64,000 nt of DNA, from assembly GCA_021018995.1 (NCBI GenBank), contig CM037597.1:33234936-33298935 (forward strand), written 5' to 3'. A program made the position numbers and the translations under genes. The notes beneath the pieces are model-generated. The model saw only the letters and a program-made list of their open reading frames with translations, did not search any database and was not told the origin of the DNA. The stretch comes from Chloranthus sessilifolius. Taxonomy: Eukaryota; Streptophyta; Magnoliopsida; Chloranthales; Chloranthaceae. Shown here one piece after another: positions 11,390 through 21,494 of the stretch. The first letter of the stretch is position 1. Every line of letters starts with the position of its first letter.

Positions 11390-12026
11390 GAAATGGACAG
11401 ATCTGAAAGATGTTAGAGCAACAGATCATAGATTCAACATCAAATAGTTAGGGCTTCATAGACCTTACCTTTGAAATTGAAGAATCCTTCGGGGATCAAT
11501 GAGGAGAGGGTTTGAATCGGAGAACAAATTTTATGATGGATCGATCACTTGGAGGTTGGTTAGGTTTCCGATTGTCGCATGGATTTCTCCGGTGAGCAGA
11601 TTGTGAGACAGAAATATCCGCTACAAGTTGTTCAGATCCGTGATCCCTATCGAAACTTCGCCAGAGAATCGATTGTGAGAGAGATCTAGAAGAACTAGTC
11701 CCAATTTGGCATCAATCGTGCTCGAGAGAGAACTGGAGAGATCGTCAAGAGAGAGGAAGAGGAGAGGAAGGCTAGCGTTTCGGACAGAAAATGAAAGGGT
11801 TGAGAGAGAGGTGTTTTGTTAGGATATAAAAAGAGAAAAGGGAGGCCCGATCGATTTCAAAGGAGGCCCGATGGTTTTGCACGTGACGATTGCATCACAT
11901 AAACATGATGACTGATTTAACTTAACAAACCACTATTTTAGGTAGAGGTATGTTGCACCACTATGTTAAGTAGTGGTTTATTTTATGCTGCTATAGTGGT
12001 TTTTTCCTCATTTTGATGTAGTGCAA
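11390..12026 (-). mobile_element. Probable terminus of a CACTA (En/Spm-type) element
   Basis: The reverse strand from 12026 reads CACTACATCAAAATGAGG, a CACTA-type terminus. It is followed inward by at least four copies of an (A)ACCACTA subterminal repeat between 11926 and 12003, then purine-rich sequence full of GAGAGAG between 11740 and 11820. Subterminal repeats of the terminal word are a CACTA hallmark. The partner terminus was not located, so extent and size are unknown. Confidence 0.45.
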
Positions 12027-12129
12027 GTGGCATTCAACCCTGGATGAAGAGAATCAAACGTCTCATTTTTCCAAAAATCAAAAGTCGACGTGATGAAATA
12101 GAGAGCTACAAGAAAAATGAGTTGTAAGT

Positions 12130-12946
12130 ATGCCAAAAGCAACTCCAAAACATAGCTCATCATCTTCTTCTCCTTCTTCAATGGCTATTGGTGCTTACAC
12201 CCTCCTTTTCTTCGGAAATAACTTTGCCCTTAATCCATTCCTCTTGGATTTAGCTATCAAGGCAGGCCTCCTATGGACAAAGGATTCCACAAGCCTCGAA
12301 CACGCCGAACTTCTGGTTGGAATCAAAAAAGATTTTAAGTTTCTCACAACCGATGAAGTGCTCTTCTCAGCTATATTTCTCATCGGTCTATTCTTGACCC
12401 TTCGATCGAAGAGTTATACACCACTAATCACATGATGCTTCATTACAATGTGTATGGTAGTGTACACTATAAGTGGTTTGGCTATTATAAGTGGCTTTAC
12501 GTGGATTTCAAGTTCTTCTATCTTCTTAGCCACCTTGGGTGTTCTTGTGGCTCTATGTTATCTTTACTTTTATCTTTGTAGCGACGATTTGGATGGTGGG
12601 TCTAGCGATTTTTGCGAATGAGAATTGCTACGGAGCGAGTGCAATGGATCTAGTGGGGGAGATTATGAGAGGGAAATCAGTAGATGGTCTTTCTCTAACC
12701 TTTTCATTTACAATGGCTGCCAGTGGCATTTCTTTGGTTCTTGATTTTGTTATGGAAGATTTTGATCTGAGTTTAGCACCCCGATTAACCATTGGATTAA
12801 TTTTGGTAAGTGCAACTTATCTATTAAGTACCTCTAGCTCGAAGGCTTTCAAAGGGTTATACTTCATCTGCAAGATGAGTGATGGAGAGGCGGTTCATGT
12901 GGAAGGTGAGGCAGATCTTCAAGTGCATGAAGTCAAGGATCAGTGA
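12130..12946 (+). pseudogene. Multi-pass membrane protein of unknown family, broken host-type gene
   Basis: I do not recognise the family. The start at 12130 gives a Ser-rich N-terminus and then hydrophobic segments AYTLLFFGNNFALNPFLLDL (residues about 22-41) and EVLFSAIFLIGLFLTL. An in-frame TGA at 12433-12435 follows. The same frame then continues with a third segment (YTISGLAIISGFTWI), after which membrane-like coding moves to another frame near 12537-12590 and runs to 12946. That part has three more segments (WLYVIFTFIFVATIWMVGLA, SFTMAASGISLVLDFVM, TIGLILVSATYLL) and an acidic hydrophilic tail. Six hydrophobic segments fit an integral membrane protein of about 270 residues. One stop and one frame change suggest a pseudogene. 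Sequencing error is the alternative, and a plant intron does not fit well. It lies between a CACTA-like end and a CACTA MITE. Confidence 0.6.
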
Positions 12947-13114
12947 TTAAAAAGGAATTTTTTAATTTCAAATGTCTAATTTTTTATCTAGAAATTGATG
13001 CAATCTTTGGAGGGTATGCCCTTTGTCAACTTGTAGTGATTTTTACTTAATTATTAGTTTTTCCCGAAAAAAAAGGGAAATTCATTATCTTAGAATCTGT
13101 AATAATCCTTTGAC

Positions 13115-13272
13115 CACTACAAAAATAAGGTATTTCAGCGGCACTTGCTGTTATGGCAATTTTGGGTAGCGGCAGGACTAATAGCGGCAGTTTTAATTTT
13201 GGTAGTGACAGGACTAATAGCAACAGTTTTTTGTTAAAAGCATTGCCGCTAATAGTCATATTTTTTGTAGTG
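13115..13272. mobile_element. CACTA-type MITE with GAC target duplication
   Basis: Terminal inverted repeats CACTACAAAAATA (13115-13127) and TATTTTTTGTAGTG (13259-13272) bound a 158-bp non-coding core with GCGGCA/TGCCGC inverted words. Flanking bases 13112-13114 and 13273-13275 are both GAC, a 3-bp target duplication as expected for CACTA transposition. No coding capacity, so it depends on a transposase elsewhere. The preserved ends and duplication suggest modest age. Confidence 0.88.
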
Positions 13273-13522
13273 GACTTGACCTCTAATTTGCAATAACAAC
13301 TACCTTTGACTTTTAAGGCCGTTGAAATGATATGCATAATGAGAACTCAAGTTCTATAGCCTTATGTCCCATGGCTCGAATTAGCAAATTATTTCCCTTT
13401 GTATATTTATTTTAGTTTTTATTGAACTCTAAGCAAAAGAATTTTCACATCCATATGAAACTTGAAAGAAGAAGGGAGTTAGTATTCGGTACCTCATTTT
13501 CGAGTGCCCATGCTCTTGGTAC
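13273..13522. other. Flank between MITE and E2, nothing recognised
   Basis: AT-rich sequence without motif or open frame of note. Bases 13518-13522 (GGTAC) are the expected left target duplication of E2, and the right copy is not in view. Confidence 0.5.
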
Positions 13523-13753
13523 TGTAATATCTCGAAAATTACGAAATTGAGCACGATCACCTTGGTGTGCGTGCCCGAGCAAGTCGCATAATGAGACCTT
13601 GAATTTTGGAATAATTAAATTGAAAGAGGTTTATTTGTGAAAATATAAATTAAATGTCTTTTTGACTAATAATTTGAAACCCATACACCGACTCTTGTAT
13701 GCGAGCCCAACACCGAATCTAAGTTTAATTTCAAGTGGATAGAACTTTAAAGT

Positions 13754-13792
13754 AAATATCATAGATATTTGTGGCTTGTTTTCCTTTATAAG
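13754..13792 (+). promoter_or_regulatory. E2 5' LTR core promoter: dyad plus TATA
   Basis: AAATATCATAGATATTT (13754-13770) is followed 14 bp later by TTTATAAG (13785-13792). The same layout is kept in the 3' LTR (dyad at 23827-23843). Confidence 0.6.
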
Positions 13793-14287
13793 GGGAGACG
13801 GGTGAAGAGCAAAACTCTAACTATTTTCTCCTGTATGAACCAAAATTTGGGATTTTGTTATTTTTGTTTTCATCGTAAGAATCGCTACAATTTACGATTG
13901 TTCTCATGATCTTGACCGTAGAAAAGCTTTGGAATCTGTCTTTGTTTTGCTTGAAGATAGTGAATGAGAGTAATGTAGTTTGTATGTGAGCCGAACATAT
14001 GGGATGCATTATTTGCATGATTAAGAGGTGAGGTGAAATCTGTGCTACGTGGAGCTTATTCGGGGATCTGCCGGCTTGAGGCTTCGCAAGATCCAATCCG
14101 ACACCTTGTGTGAGAATCATCGGAAGCCGCGGAGAATCAATCGTGTGAGGTACGCTCTCAATGCCGTCTTGTTATTAAATATTACCTAAATTAGGTTTGT
14201 TAGGATGTTAAAATAGGAAGATTTTAGTTTGGGCATGGAGAAAAACAATTCAAGAAAGAAAGAGCTCGAAGGCTATAGAAACTATCC

Positions 14288-14431
14288 AAATCGAACGTTC
14301 GAATTTGAAATCGAACGATCCATTTGAGAATCGATTGATTGATTCTGGCACAACAGAGGTGCATCGATTATGGAATTGACAGTTCGATTTTAAAATCGAA
14401 CGATCGATTTGGGAAATCGATCGATCGAATT
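14288..14431. repeat. E2 5' LTR palindrome array (TCGAACGTTCGA / TCGAACGATCGA type)
   Basis: A run of ATCGAACGTTCGAAT, ATCGAACGATC and ATCGATCGATCGAAT words, each a near-perfect palindrome built on TCGA, separated by short unrelated spacers. It is repeated in the 3' LTR (24279-24426) and, in related form, in the spacer upstream of the extra coding region (21073-21257). Confidence 0.85.
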
Positions 14432-15784
14432 CCCCTATTTCTAGCTTTTTGTGTTTTTCTTTGGAAAAACACCGGAGAACTTTAATCTGTCTATTTTCAA
14501 TGCTTTTAACACATAGTATGGTGTTATTTAAATCTAGGGTACGGGTGGGAAACCTTTGTGAGGACATTTGCATAGCTTGGATCGGATCCGAGCCTAGGTA
14601 GGGGAACCTTGATATTAATTGCATTTTTTTGTCTAAATTAATATGAAGAACTTGCTGCAATCTTTATGAAATAAGATATTATGAAATTATTTTGATCATG
14701 AACTCCGAATTTGATTTGAATCGGCCATGATTTTTATTAGCATGAACTCTAAACTATGAATTCTAAATAACTCTTGAATTTGCATATGAATCCTGGAACT
14801 CTAAAATCCTAAATCTGAAACTCTGAATCCTGAATCTAAAAATGTATTAAAATACAAAGAATTATATGATTAACATCTGCACTTGATTTAAGGTTCATTA
14901 AAACGAAACCCTAAATTCCATGAACCGTGTTGACGGTAAATCCGCCTGGCTCAAGTTTTCCTCATAACGTAGCGGCATGTTGCATCTCTTAAAAAAGGGT
15001 TCATTGAATGATGATGGTTAGTAGGGTTTTCCATCAGTATTATTCTTGCTCTCATGATATAGTAACTTGAGAGAAAACTTTAAGTTATGATTTATGTCAT
15101 TTAATAAAGGAGCATGCATGAATCCGAATCCGAAACTATATTAACTCTGGGCTTGTTTGATTTCTGTTCATAACACATCACCTGATTTTAAAATTTGAAT
15201 TTAGTAAATGAATCTGTTTGGAATACCTGCTTTGAAAACATATATGCTTTGATTTCTGTCTTTGAAACCACATTGTTCTGATAAAAATGTAATAGAATTT
15301 GAGTTTCTTCCACTGAGCTTAGAGTGTTAGTTCACCCTGACTATACATCATAGGTGTAGATAATCAGGTTCAGGTTATGAGAGTGATCTAGATTACGAGC
15401 CGGAAGAAGAGTCAGAGATCCCTCCTTACGAGTTCTTTCCATAGGCTTAAAATTTAGGAACTTGGTATAGTTCTTTTTTTTTTATGTTGAGTTGGATCTT
15501 TTTGGAATTGTTCGCTTGAGGCCTTGTTTTGTTTCATTTATTGGTTGGCATTTTGGGGAACCAATATCGGGAACCATTGTTTAGGTGTTGGATTGGCCAT
15601 CATCGGTGGTTCTTTTTGGTTCCTTTTTGAGTCATGTGTAGATTGAGAGATCTCTTTTGTTTATCATGTTTAGATATTGGTTGTTCTTGCTTTATGTTCT
15701 TTTCTGCTTTTATATGGATGTACCAATACCTTGGCGATACGACCATTCCAACATCTAGGATTGGAAAAGTCGGGTCTTCACAGT

Positions 15785-15795
15785 TGGTACCAGAG
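15785..15795 (+). other. E2 primer binding site
   Basis: TGGTACCAGAG lies 2 nt after the LTR end, a variant of the initiator tRNA-Met site TGGTATCAGAG seen in E1 and E5. Confidence 0.8.
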
Positions 15796-15893
15796 ATATA
15801 GCTCTAGATTCGGATTTCATAGGACTGTGGGCATGATTGTTTTTACAATCGATACTGATCAAATGTTTTTGGGTTTAACAATGATAGATCAGC

Positions 15894-17200
15894 ATGGCCC
15901 CAAGGTTTCGAGGTAGAGGAAGGGATAGAGATGGACCAAGGACAGTTCGGTTCGTAGACATTCCCTAGGGTACGGGTACATCTAGGGGTATCGGGATCAC
16001 TACCGGTCCTAATACTGATCCTATCAGGAGAGGAGGTCATGATAGATGCATTGAGCAAGTATTGGAGGCCTTGGCCACCAACATGACTCAATAGACAACT
16101 TCCATGGCTCAGCAAACTGCTACAATAGCTAAGTAAGTAGAGGTGATCGCAGCTAGACACCAACCCTCCGGGTTTGCAAAATTTAGGAGGATGTGTCTTC
16201 CTAATTTTTTGGGTCAGACTAATCCGATTGAGGCACAAGGTTGGCTGAACAAGATGGAGAAGATCTTCGATGTGCTACAATGCATCGAAGTCGAGAAGGT
16301 TTAGATGGGCAGCCTTCAAGTTGGACAGAGAGGCTGACCCATAGTGGAAGTCAGTGTCTAGAATTAGAAAGCAGGAAATTCCCAATACTTCAAGGACCTG
16401 GGCAAAATTTGTAGAGACGTTTAATGATCAATACTTTCCCAGGATCATATATCATCAGTGGGAGGTCTAGTTCTTAAAACTGGAGCAGAATAAGATGACA
16501 ATGCGTGAGTACGGAGCTGAGTTTGATAGACTCTCGAGATTTGCACCTCAGCACGTGGCCACCGAGTTGATGAAGGCCAGGAAATTTCAACTTATCCTAA
16601 GGCCAAACATTCAGGAGAGGATCTCAGTCCTTGAACTAGAGACCTATGCAGGGGTAATGACTAAAGCCCTGATAGCTGAGGAGGACATCAAGAGGATTTC
16701 CAAGAGGAGAGACCAGCTGAGAGCTGGACAAGGGCAGTCAGGTGCCTTTCATCAGGTATACAAGAGGTCGAAGTTTGCGATACCTCCAAGATATCCAATT
16801 CAACCGGCTTACTCGAGACTGGCAGCTTCTTCTTGGCCGATATCCTATCAGAGGCCATCAATGTCTTCACCTACACGACCCTTCTAACCTCAGGCACCAC
16901 TGCGAGTGAGGCCTTAGTCTCACAAGGATCCTCATGAGTCTCATCTTTCGCTCCGGTCTCATTCTATGTAAGGTGTCAGAAATCACACAAGACTGAGGAC
17001 TGCAGGAGGAACACTGGAGCATGATTCTGGTGTGGTAAGATAGGACATATGGTCAAAGATTGTCCTGATGAGGACAAGGGAAGGACCACATCGACTTCTA
17101 GAAAGAGATCTTCTCGACCTATTATTTAAGGTCGAGCTTATGCTGTGACTGCGCAGGATGCCCAAACGTCGAATGACGTGATTCAAGGTATCATATAATT
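15894..17200 (+). pseudogene. E2 gag: capsid and nucleocapsid
   Basis: Fossil gag. The first ATG gives a basic Arg/Gly-rich N-terminus (APRFRGRGRDRDG), as in E1 and E5. The capsid segment has PIEAQGW and the MREYGAEFDRLSRFAP block at about 16500, and the zinc-knuckle region lies near 16960-17070 (KSHKTEDCR-type words, then GHMVKDCPDE). Gag coats the element RNA in the virus-like particle. Confidence 0.85.
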
Positions 17201-17332
17201 TTAGATGTTAATTTTATTTTAGTATCTATTGACTAGTGTTTGCTATAAATTCTTTTATTCTGTTATGCATAAAAACCAAACACCTTATGTACAATTAATT
17301 AAGTCTCATGTATCGATTAAGGTACAACTATC

Positions 17333-17810
17333 ATGCATCGTGACAACGACGCATGTGAAACTGAGGCTCGAGTGTTGATAGACCCCGGGTCTACTCACTC
17401 CTTTGTTACGCCTCTATTCTCAACAAAATTGGGCATCATTCCCAAGTCTTTGGACTTCATTTTAGCGGTATATGTTCCTATGGGAAGCTCAATGAGTACT
17501 GATATAGTGTGTCGATTAGTGATCATAATGGTTGAAGACCACAAGATGATAGTCGATCTGATTATATTGAGTATGGAAGGATTTGACGTAATACTGGGAA
17601 TGGATTGGCTATCTGCTCACCATGCAAGCATAGATTGCCTTCGAAAAGTTGTAACTTTCCATCCTCCAAAGAGAAATTCATTCCGATTTTGTGGAGTCAA
17701 ATTCAGCATAGCACAATTCATTTCAGCTATCCTAGTAGAGTGTATGATGAGGAATGGGTGCAGTGGATACGTAGCGTACCTATAAGATCAAAAGGAGGAG
17801 AAGCATAACA
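17333..17810 (+). pseudogene. E2 aspartic protease region
   Basis: Fossil retropepsin with [12 protein letters not shown] near 17380 and VILGMDWLSAHHAS near 17590. These are the paired active-site and flap-distal motifs of Ty3/gypsy proteases. Located between nucleocapsid and the RT linker. Confidence 0.88.
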
Positions 17811-17819
17811 TCATAGACA

Positions 17820-18700
17820 TTTCAGTTGCATGTGAGTATCTGGATGTTTTTCCTGAGGATCTACCTGGATTGCCACCTGATCAAGAGATCGAGTTTGCTA
17901 TTGAGCTAGCACCAGGTACTGAATCATTGTCGAAGGCTCCATATCACATGGTGCCAGCAGAGTTGAAAGAGTTGAAGGAATAGCTTCAGGAGCTGCTGGA
18001 TAAAGGGTTTATCAGGCCGAGTGTGTCTCCTTGTGGAGCACCGATTTTATTTTTGAAAAAGAAGGATGGGTCGATGCGGCTTTGCATCAATTACCGCCAG
18101 CTAAACAAGTTGACAATTATGAATCGTTACCCACTTCGCATATAGATGACCTCTTTGATCTGCTGTAAGGTGTAAAGTTCTTTTCAAAGATCATTTTGAG
18201 GTCAGGCTACCATCAGTTAAAGATTAAGGTGGATGACATTTCAAAGACTGCTTTCCGCATGAGGTATGGTCACTTGGAATTTCCGGTGATGCCATTTAGG
18301 CTAACGAACACTCCAACATTATTTATGGACTTGATGAATAGGGTATTCAAGCCACACCTCGTCAAATTAGTGGTTATTTTCGTAGATGACATTCTCATCT
18401 ATTCGAGAATAAGAGAGGAGAATGAACAACACTTACGAGTGGCTCTTCAAACACTTAAAGACCATCAGTTATATGTAAAACTTCGCAAGTGTGAGTTTTG
18501 GCTTAAACAGGTCAGCTTCTTGGGACATGTCGTCTCTAAGACTGGCATATCAGTTGATCCAACCAAGATTGAAGTTGTTGTGAAATGGGAACAACCCAAA
18601 ACGGTGACAGAGGTTCGGAGTTTCCTTGGTTTGGCTAGATACTACAGGATTCTCCAAGCTTTCAGGTCCCCTCACGCAACTTACGAAGAAGAATGCTAAG
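17820..18700 (+). pseudogene. E2 reverse transcriptase
   Basis: Fossil RT. The linker [21 protein letters not shown] is followed by [27 protein letters not shown], the [13 protein letters not shown] catalytic block near 18390, and VSFLGHVVS, the order found in Del/Tekay pol. RT copies the genomic RNA into DNA in the particle. Confidence 0.9.
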
Positions 18701-19100
18701 TTTAAGTGAACTGAGCAGTGTGAGCAGAGTTTTAAGGAGCTCAAGATGAGTCTAACCACTGCACCAGTACTTCCCATACCATAAGGAGGTGGAGGTTTCA
18801 TAGTATACAGTGACGCAACATACAGTGGGTTGGGCTGTGTGCTTAATCAGAATGAGAGTTATTGCTTATGGCTCTCGACAGCTCAAAGACCACGAGAAGA
18901 ACTATCCAACTCATGATCTGGAGTTGGTAGCTATAATCTTTGCACTAATGATTTGGCGACATTACCTCTACGGTGAGATGCTCGATATATTTACCGATCA
19001 CAAGAGCCTTAACTACCTTTTCACCCAGAAGGACTTAACTATGAGGCAACTACGATGGATGGAGTTCTTGAAGGACTATGATTGTTCCATCTAGTATCAC
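18701..19100 (+). pseudogene. E2 RNase H
   Basis: Fossil RNase H directly after RT, with [11 protein letters not shown] near 18800, [15 protein letters not shown] near 18900 and [11 protein letters not shown] near 18990. It removes the RNA strand during reverse transcription. A single RNase H, in contrast with the Tat-like element downstream. Confidence 0.87.
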
Positions 19101-20400
19101 CCGAAAATGCAAATGTCGTAGCAAATGAACTGAACCAAAAGTCTTCTGCTCTTTTGTCACACCTCATCACTAGAGTTCATAGATGGCAGTTACTTGAAGA
19201 TATGGCATTATGCAGCACTAGGTTTGACGTTAAAGGTTCGGGGGCACTGATGGCTACTACTGTGATTCGTCTATACTATTAGAGAACATCCGAAATCTAT
19301 AGATGAATGATGATGATCTCATGGCTATCAGACAAGATGTGATTAGTGGAAGTAGGATGAATTTCTCCATCAGAGAAGACGATACATTGTTGTTTCGAGA
19401 TTGAGTATGCGTACCAACCAATTCTGAGCTTCAGGACACCATTTTAGAATAGACACACAAATCTATGTACGCCATTCATCCTGGAAGTACTAAGATGTAT
19501 CAGGATCTAAAAAAGAGTTTCTAGTGGAGTGGTTTGAAGAGAGACGTGGTTGAGTACGTGTCGAGATGTTTGGTATGTCAGTAGTTCAAGATTGATCACT
19601 GAAACCCATCTGGGTTATTACACCCATTACCTGTTCTAGAGTGGAAATGTGAAGCCATTTCCATGGACTTCATTCTGAGGTTGCGGAGGACATTAAGGAA
19701 ACACAATGCCATCTGGGTCATTTATGATAGGCTAACTAAATTTGCTCATTTCCTCCTATACAACACGACGTATGTGTCCAGTAAACTCGCAGAGTTGTAC
19801 CTCAAGGAGATAGTCAGGTTGCGTGGTATACCGATCAATATTGTATCCAATAGATACACACTGTACACATCTCAGTTTTGACAATAATTTCAGGAAGGAA
19901 TGGATTCTAGGCTTGATTTCAGCTCAACATTTCACCCTCAGACTGATGGACAAACTAAGCAGGTGAACCAAATCATTGAGGACATGATATTTTATATTGG
20001 ATTTCCAAGGGTCATGGGACCAACACTTACCTCTGATTGAGTTCGCCTACTATAATAGCTACCAGGCTAGCATCGACATGGCTCCCTAGGAAGCCTTATA
20101 TAGTAGGAGATGCAGGTCTCCTCTTAATTAGGAGGAGGTTGGCAAGAAACTTATTTTAGGCCCTAAGATCGTGGAAAGTATGACCGAAATAGTTCGGTTC
20201 ATCCGTGAGTGGTTGCGAGTTGCTCAAAGTTGTCAAAAGAGATACGCCGATCTTAAAAGGAAACATGTTGAGTTTAAGCTTGGAGACAATGTATTTATCA
20301 GAATCTCACCTACAAAAGACATGATGTGTTTCAACAAGCGTCAGAAGCTGAGTCCACATTATGTTGGGCCTTTTGAGATATTGGGTCGAGTCGGTTAAGT
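19101..20400 (+). pseudogene. E2 integrase
   Basis: Fossil integrase. An H/C-type zinc-binding N-terminus lies near 19470-19600, the catalytic core near 19660-20140 (MDFILRL, then the SKLAELYLKEIVRLRG block at 19780), and a C-terminal segment with a GPY/F-like HYVGPFEILGRVG motif near 20360. Integrase inserts the DNA copy into chromosomal DNA. Confidence 0.85.
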
Positions 20401-20697
20401 CACCTACCGAGTAGCTTTATCTCCGTCACTATCTAGCATGCACAATATATTTCACATATCAATGTTGTGGAGGTATATTAAAGACCCGAATCATGTATTA
20501 GACTATCAGACCATTGAACTTCAGGAAGGTCTAACATTGGTCGAGGAGCCAGTACATATATTGGACCGCAAAGAACAGATCTTACGGAGCAAGCGAATTC
20601 CTTTAGTTCTTGTGAAGTGGTGAAATTACTTTTTCGAGGAAGCCACTTGGGAATGTGAGGTCGAAATCTGCAAGCAATTTCCACATCTCTTTGAGTG
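20401..20697 (+). pseudogene. E2 integrase tail with chromodomain
   Basis: HNIFHISMLWRYIKDPNHVL is the conserved segment ahead of plant chromovirus chromodomains. It is followed by PVHILDRKEQILRSKRIPLV and an EEATWECE-like end, the usual chromodomain pattern of aromatic and acidic residues. Chromodomains of this lineage are thought to direct insertion to modified chromatin. The near-identical layout in E5 (58754-59140) supports the call. Confidence 0.88.
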
Positions 20698-21072
20698 AAT
20701 TTCTAAAATTTTTGCAAAGGATTGTAATATAGGGAATGTAATTGTACCTTGATTTTGCAATCACAGTTGGTGTAACTTGATAATTTTATGCTGATCTCTT
20801 GCATTATATGTGGGGTAACTTTTTATCTCATTTCGGTTTTAAATGTCTTGTTCTGAGGACTGCTCCAAATTAAGTAAACAAGTAAGCAACTAAATATACC
20901 TGGTACTAATTACATTGGGATATAAAAATAAGAAATCTAAGAACCGAGAGGTCAGTTAGGTAAATTGCATGATGCCTAGGTATGTACCGTATTTGGAGCG
21001 GAAGCATGGAACACAAATGAGGCCCCAAAGTACTTAAAACCAAAAAATTTCAAATTTGATAGTTTCTGTCAA

Positions 21073-21257
21073 AATCAAACGTTCGAATTCAAAGTCGAAC
21101 ATTCAAACTCTAAAATCAAATGATCGATATTGAAATCGATCGATTGACTTATTGGGCTTTTGAGTATAAATATGAAGAAAATCGAACATTCAATTATAGA
21201 AATCGAACGCTCAAATCTTAAATTGAATGTTCGATATCATAAATCGAATGATCGACT
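21073..21257. repeat. E2 second palindrome array, upstream of the extra coding region
   Basis: Copies of AAACGTTCGAATT, GTCGAACATTC, ATCGATCGATT, AATCGAACATTC, ATCGAACGCTC and ATCGAATGATCGA, the same motif family as in the E2 LTR arrays, about 240-420 bp before the extra coding region. Confidence 0.82.
21165..21172 (+). promoter_or_regulatory. Candidate TATA box upstream of the E2 extra coding region
   Basis: TATAAATA lies within the second palindrome array, about 330 bp before the likely start of the extra coding region. Position and sequence suit a promoter. There is no other evidence. Confidence 0.35.
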
Positions 21258-21494
21258 TTGACGGGTTAACTTAAAATCAATGGTTTATTTCCCTCATTTT
21301 CTCAATCCACTTCTCTATTTTTGGGGGTTTTTCTTGTTCTGCCTCTCATACAAAGTCGCCAATACCCATTCGAGATTCAACCATGCTCGATTTGCCACAA
21401 GAATTGGATTCTAACTCTTCGAAAATGGTAAACCCTAACATTCCTTGAGTCGTTTCTGCCATTTTAAAGCTTCTTTGTTTCATTTCAAATTTTT

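Larger units (their letters stand above)
13523..15782 (+). repeat. E2 5' LTR (2,260 bp)
   Basis: TGTAATATC...TCTTCACA ends, with the primer site 2 nt downstream. Contents in order: dyad-TATA (13754-13792), GAGGTACGCT block (14147), palindrome array (14288-14431), TAGGTAGGGGAACC block (14595), CATAACGTAGCGGC and GGGTTCATTGAATGATGATG block (about 14963-15017), TTCTTCCACTGAGCTTAGAG block (15306), and a GGCCATCATCGGTGG block (15595) near the 3' end. It is matched by the 3' copy from 23598 for about 1.7 kb. Confidence 0.93.
20698..21494 (+). other. E2 spacer between chromodomain and extra coding region
   Basis: Non-coding, AT-rich. It holds a palindrome array (21073-21257), a TATAAATA box inside that array (21165-21172) and then a pyrimidine-rich stretch (about 21290-21350) leading to the extra coding region. 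The words GTTTCTGTCAAAATC and CGTTCGAATTCAAA match the start of the LTR array, so the spacer seems to contain LTR-leader sequence. Confidence 0.7.
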
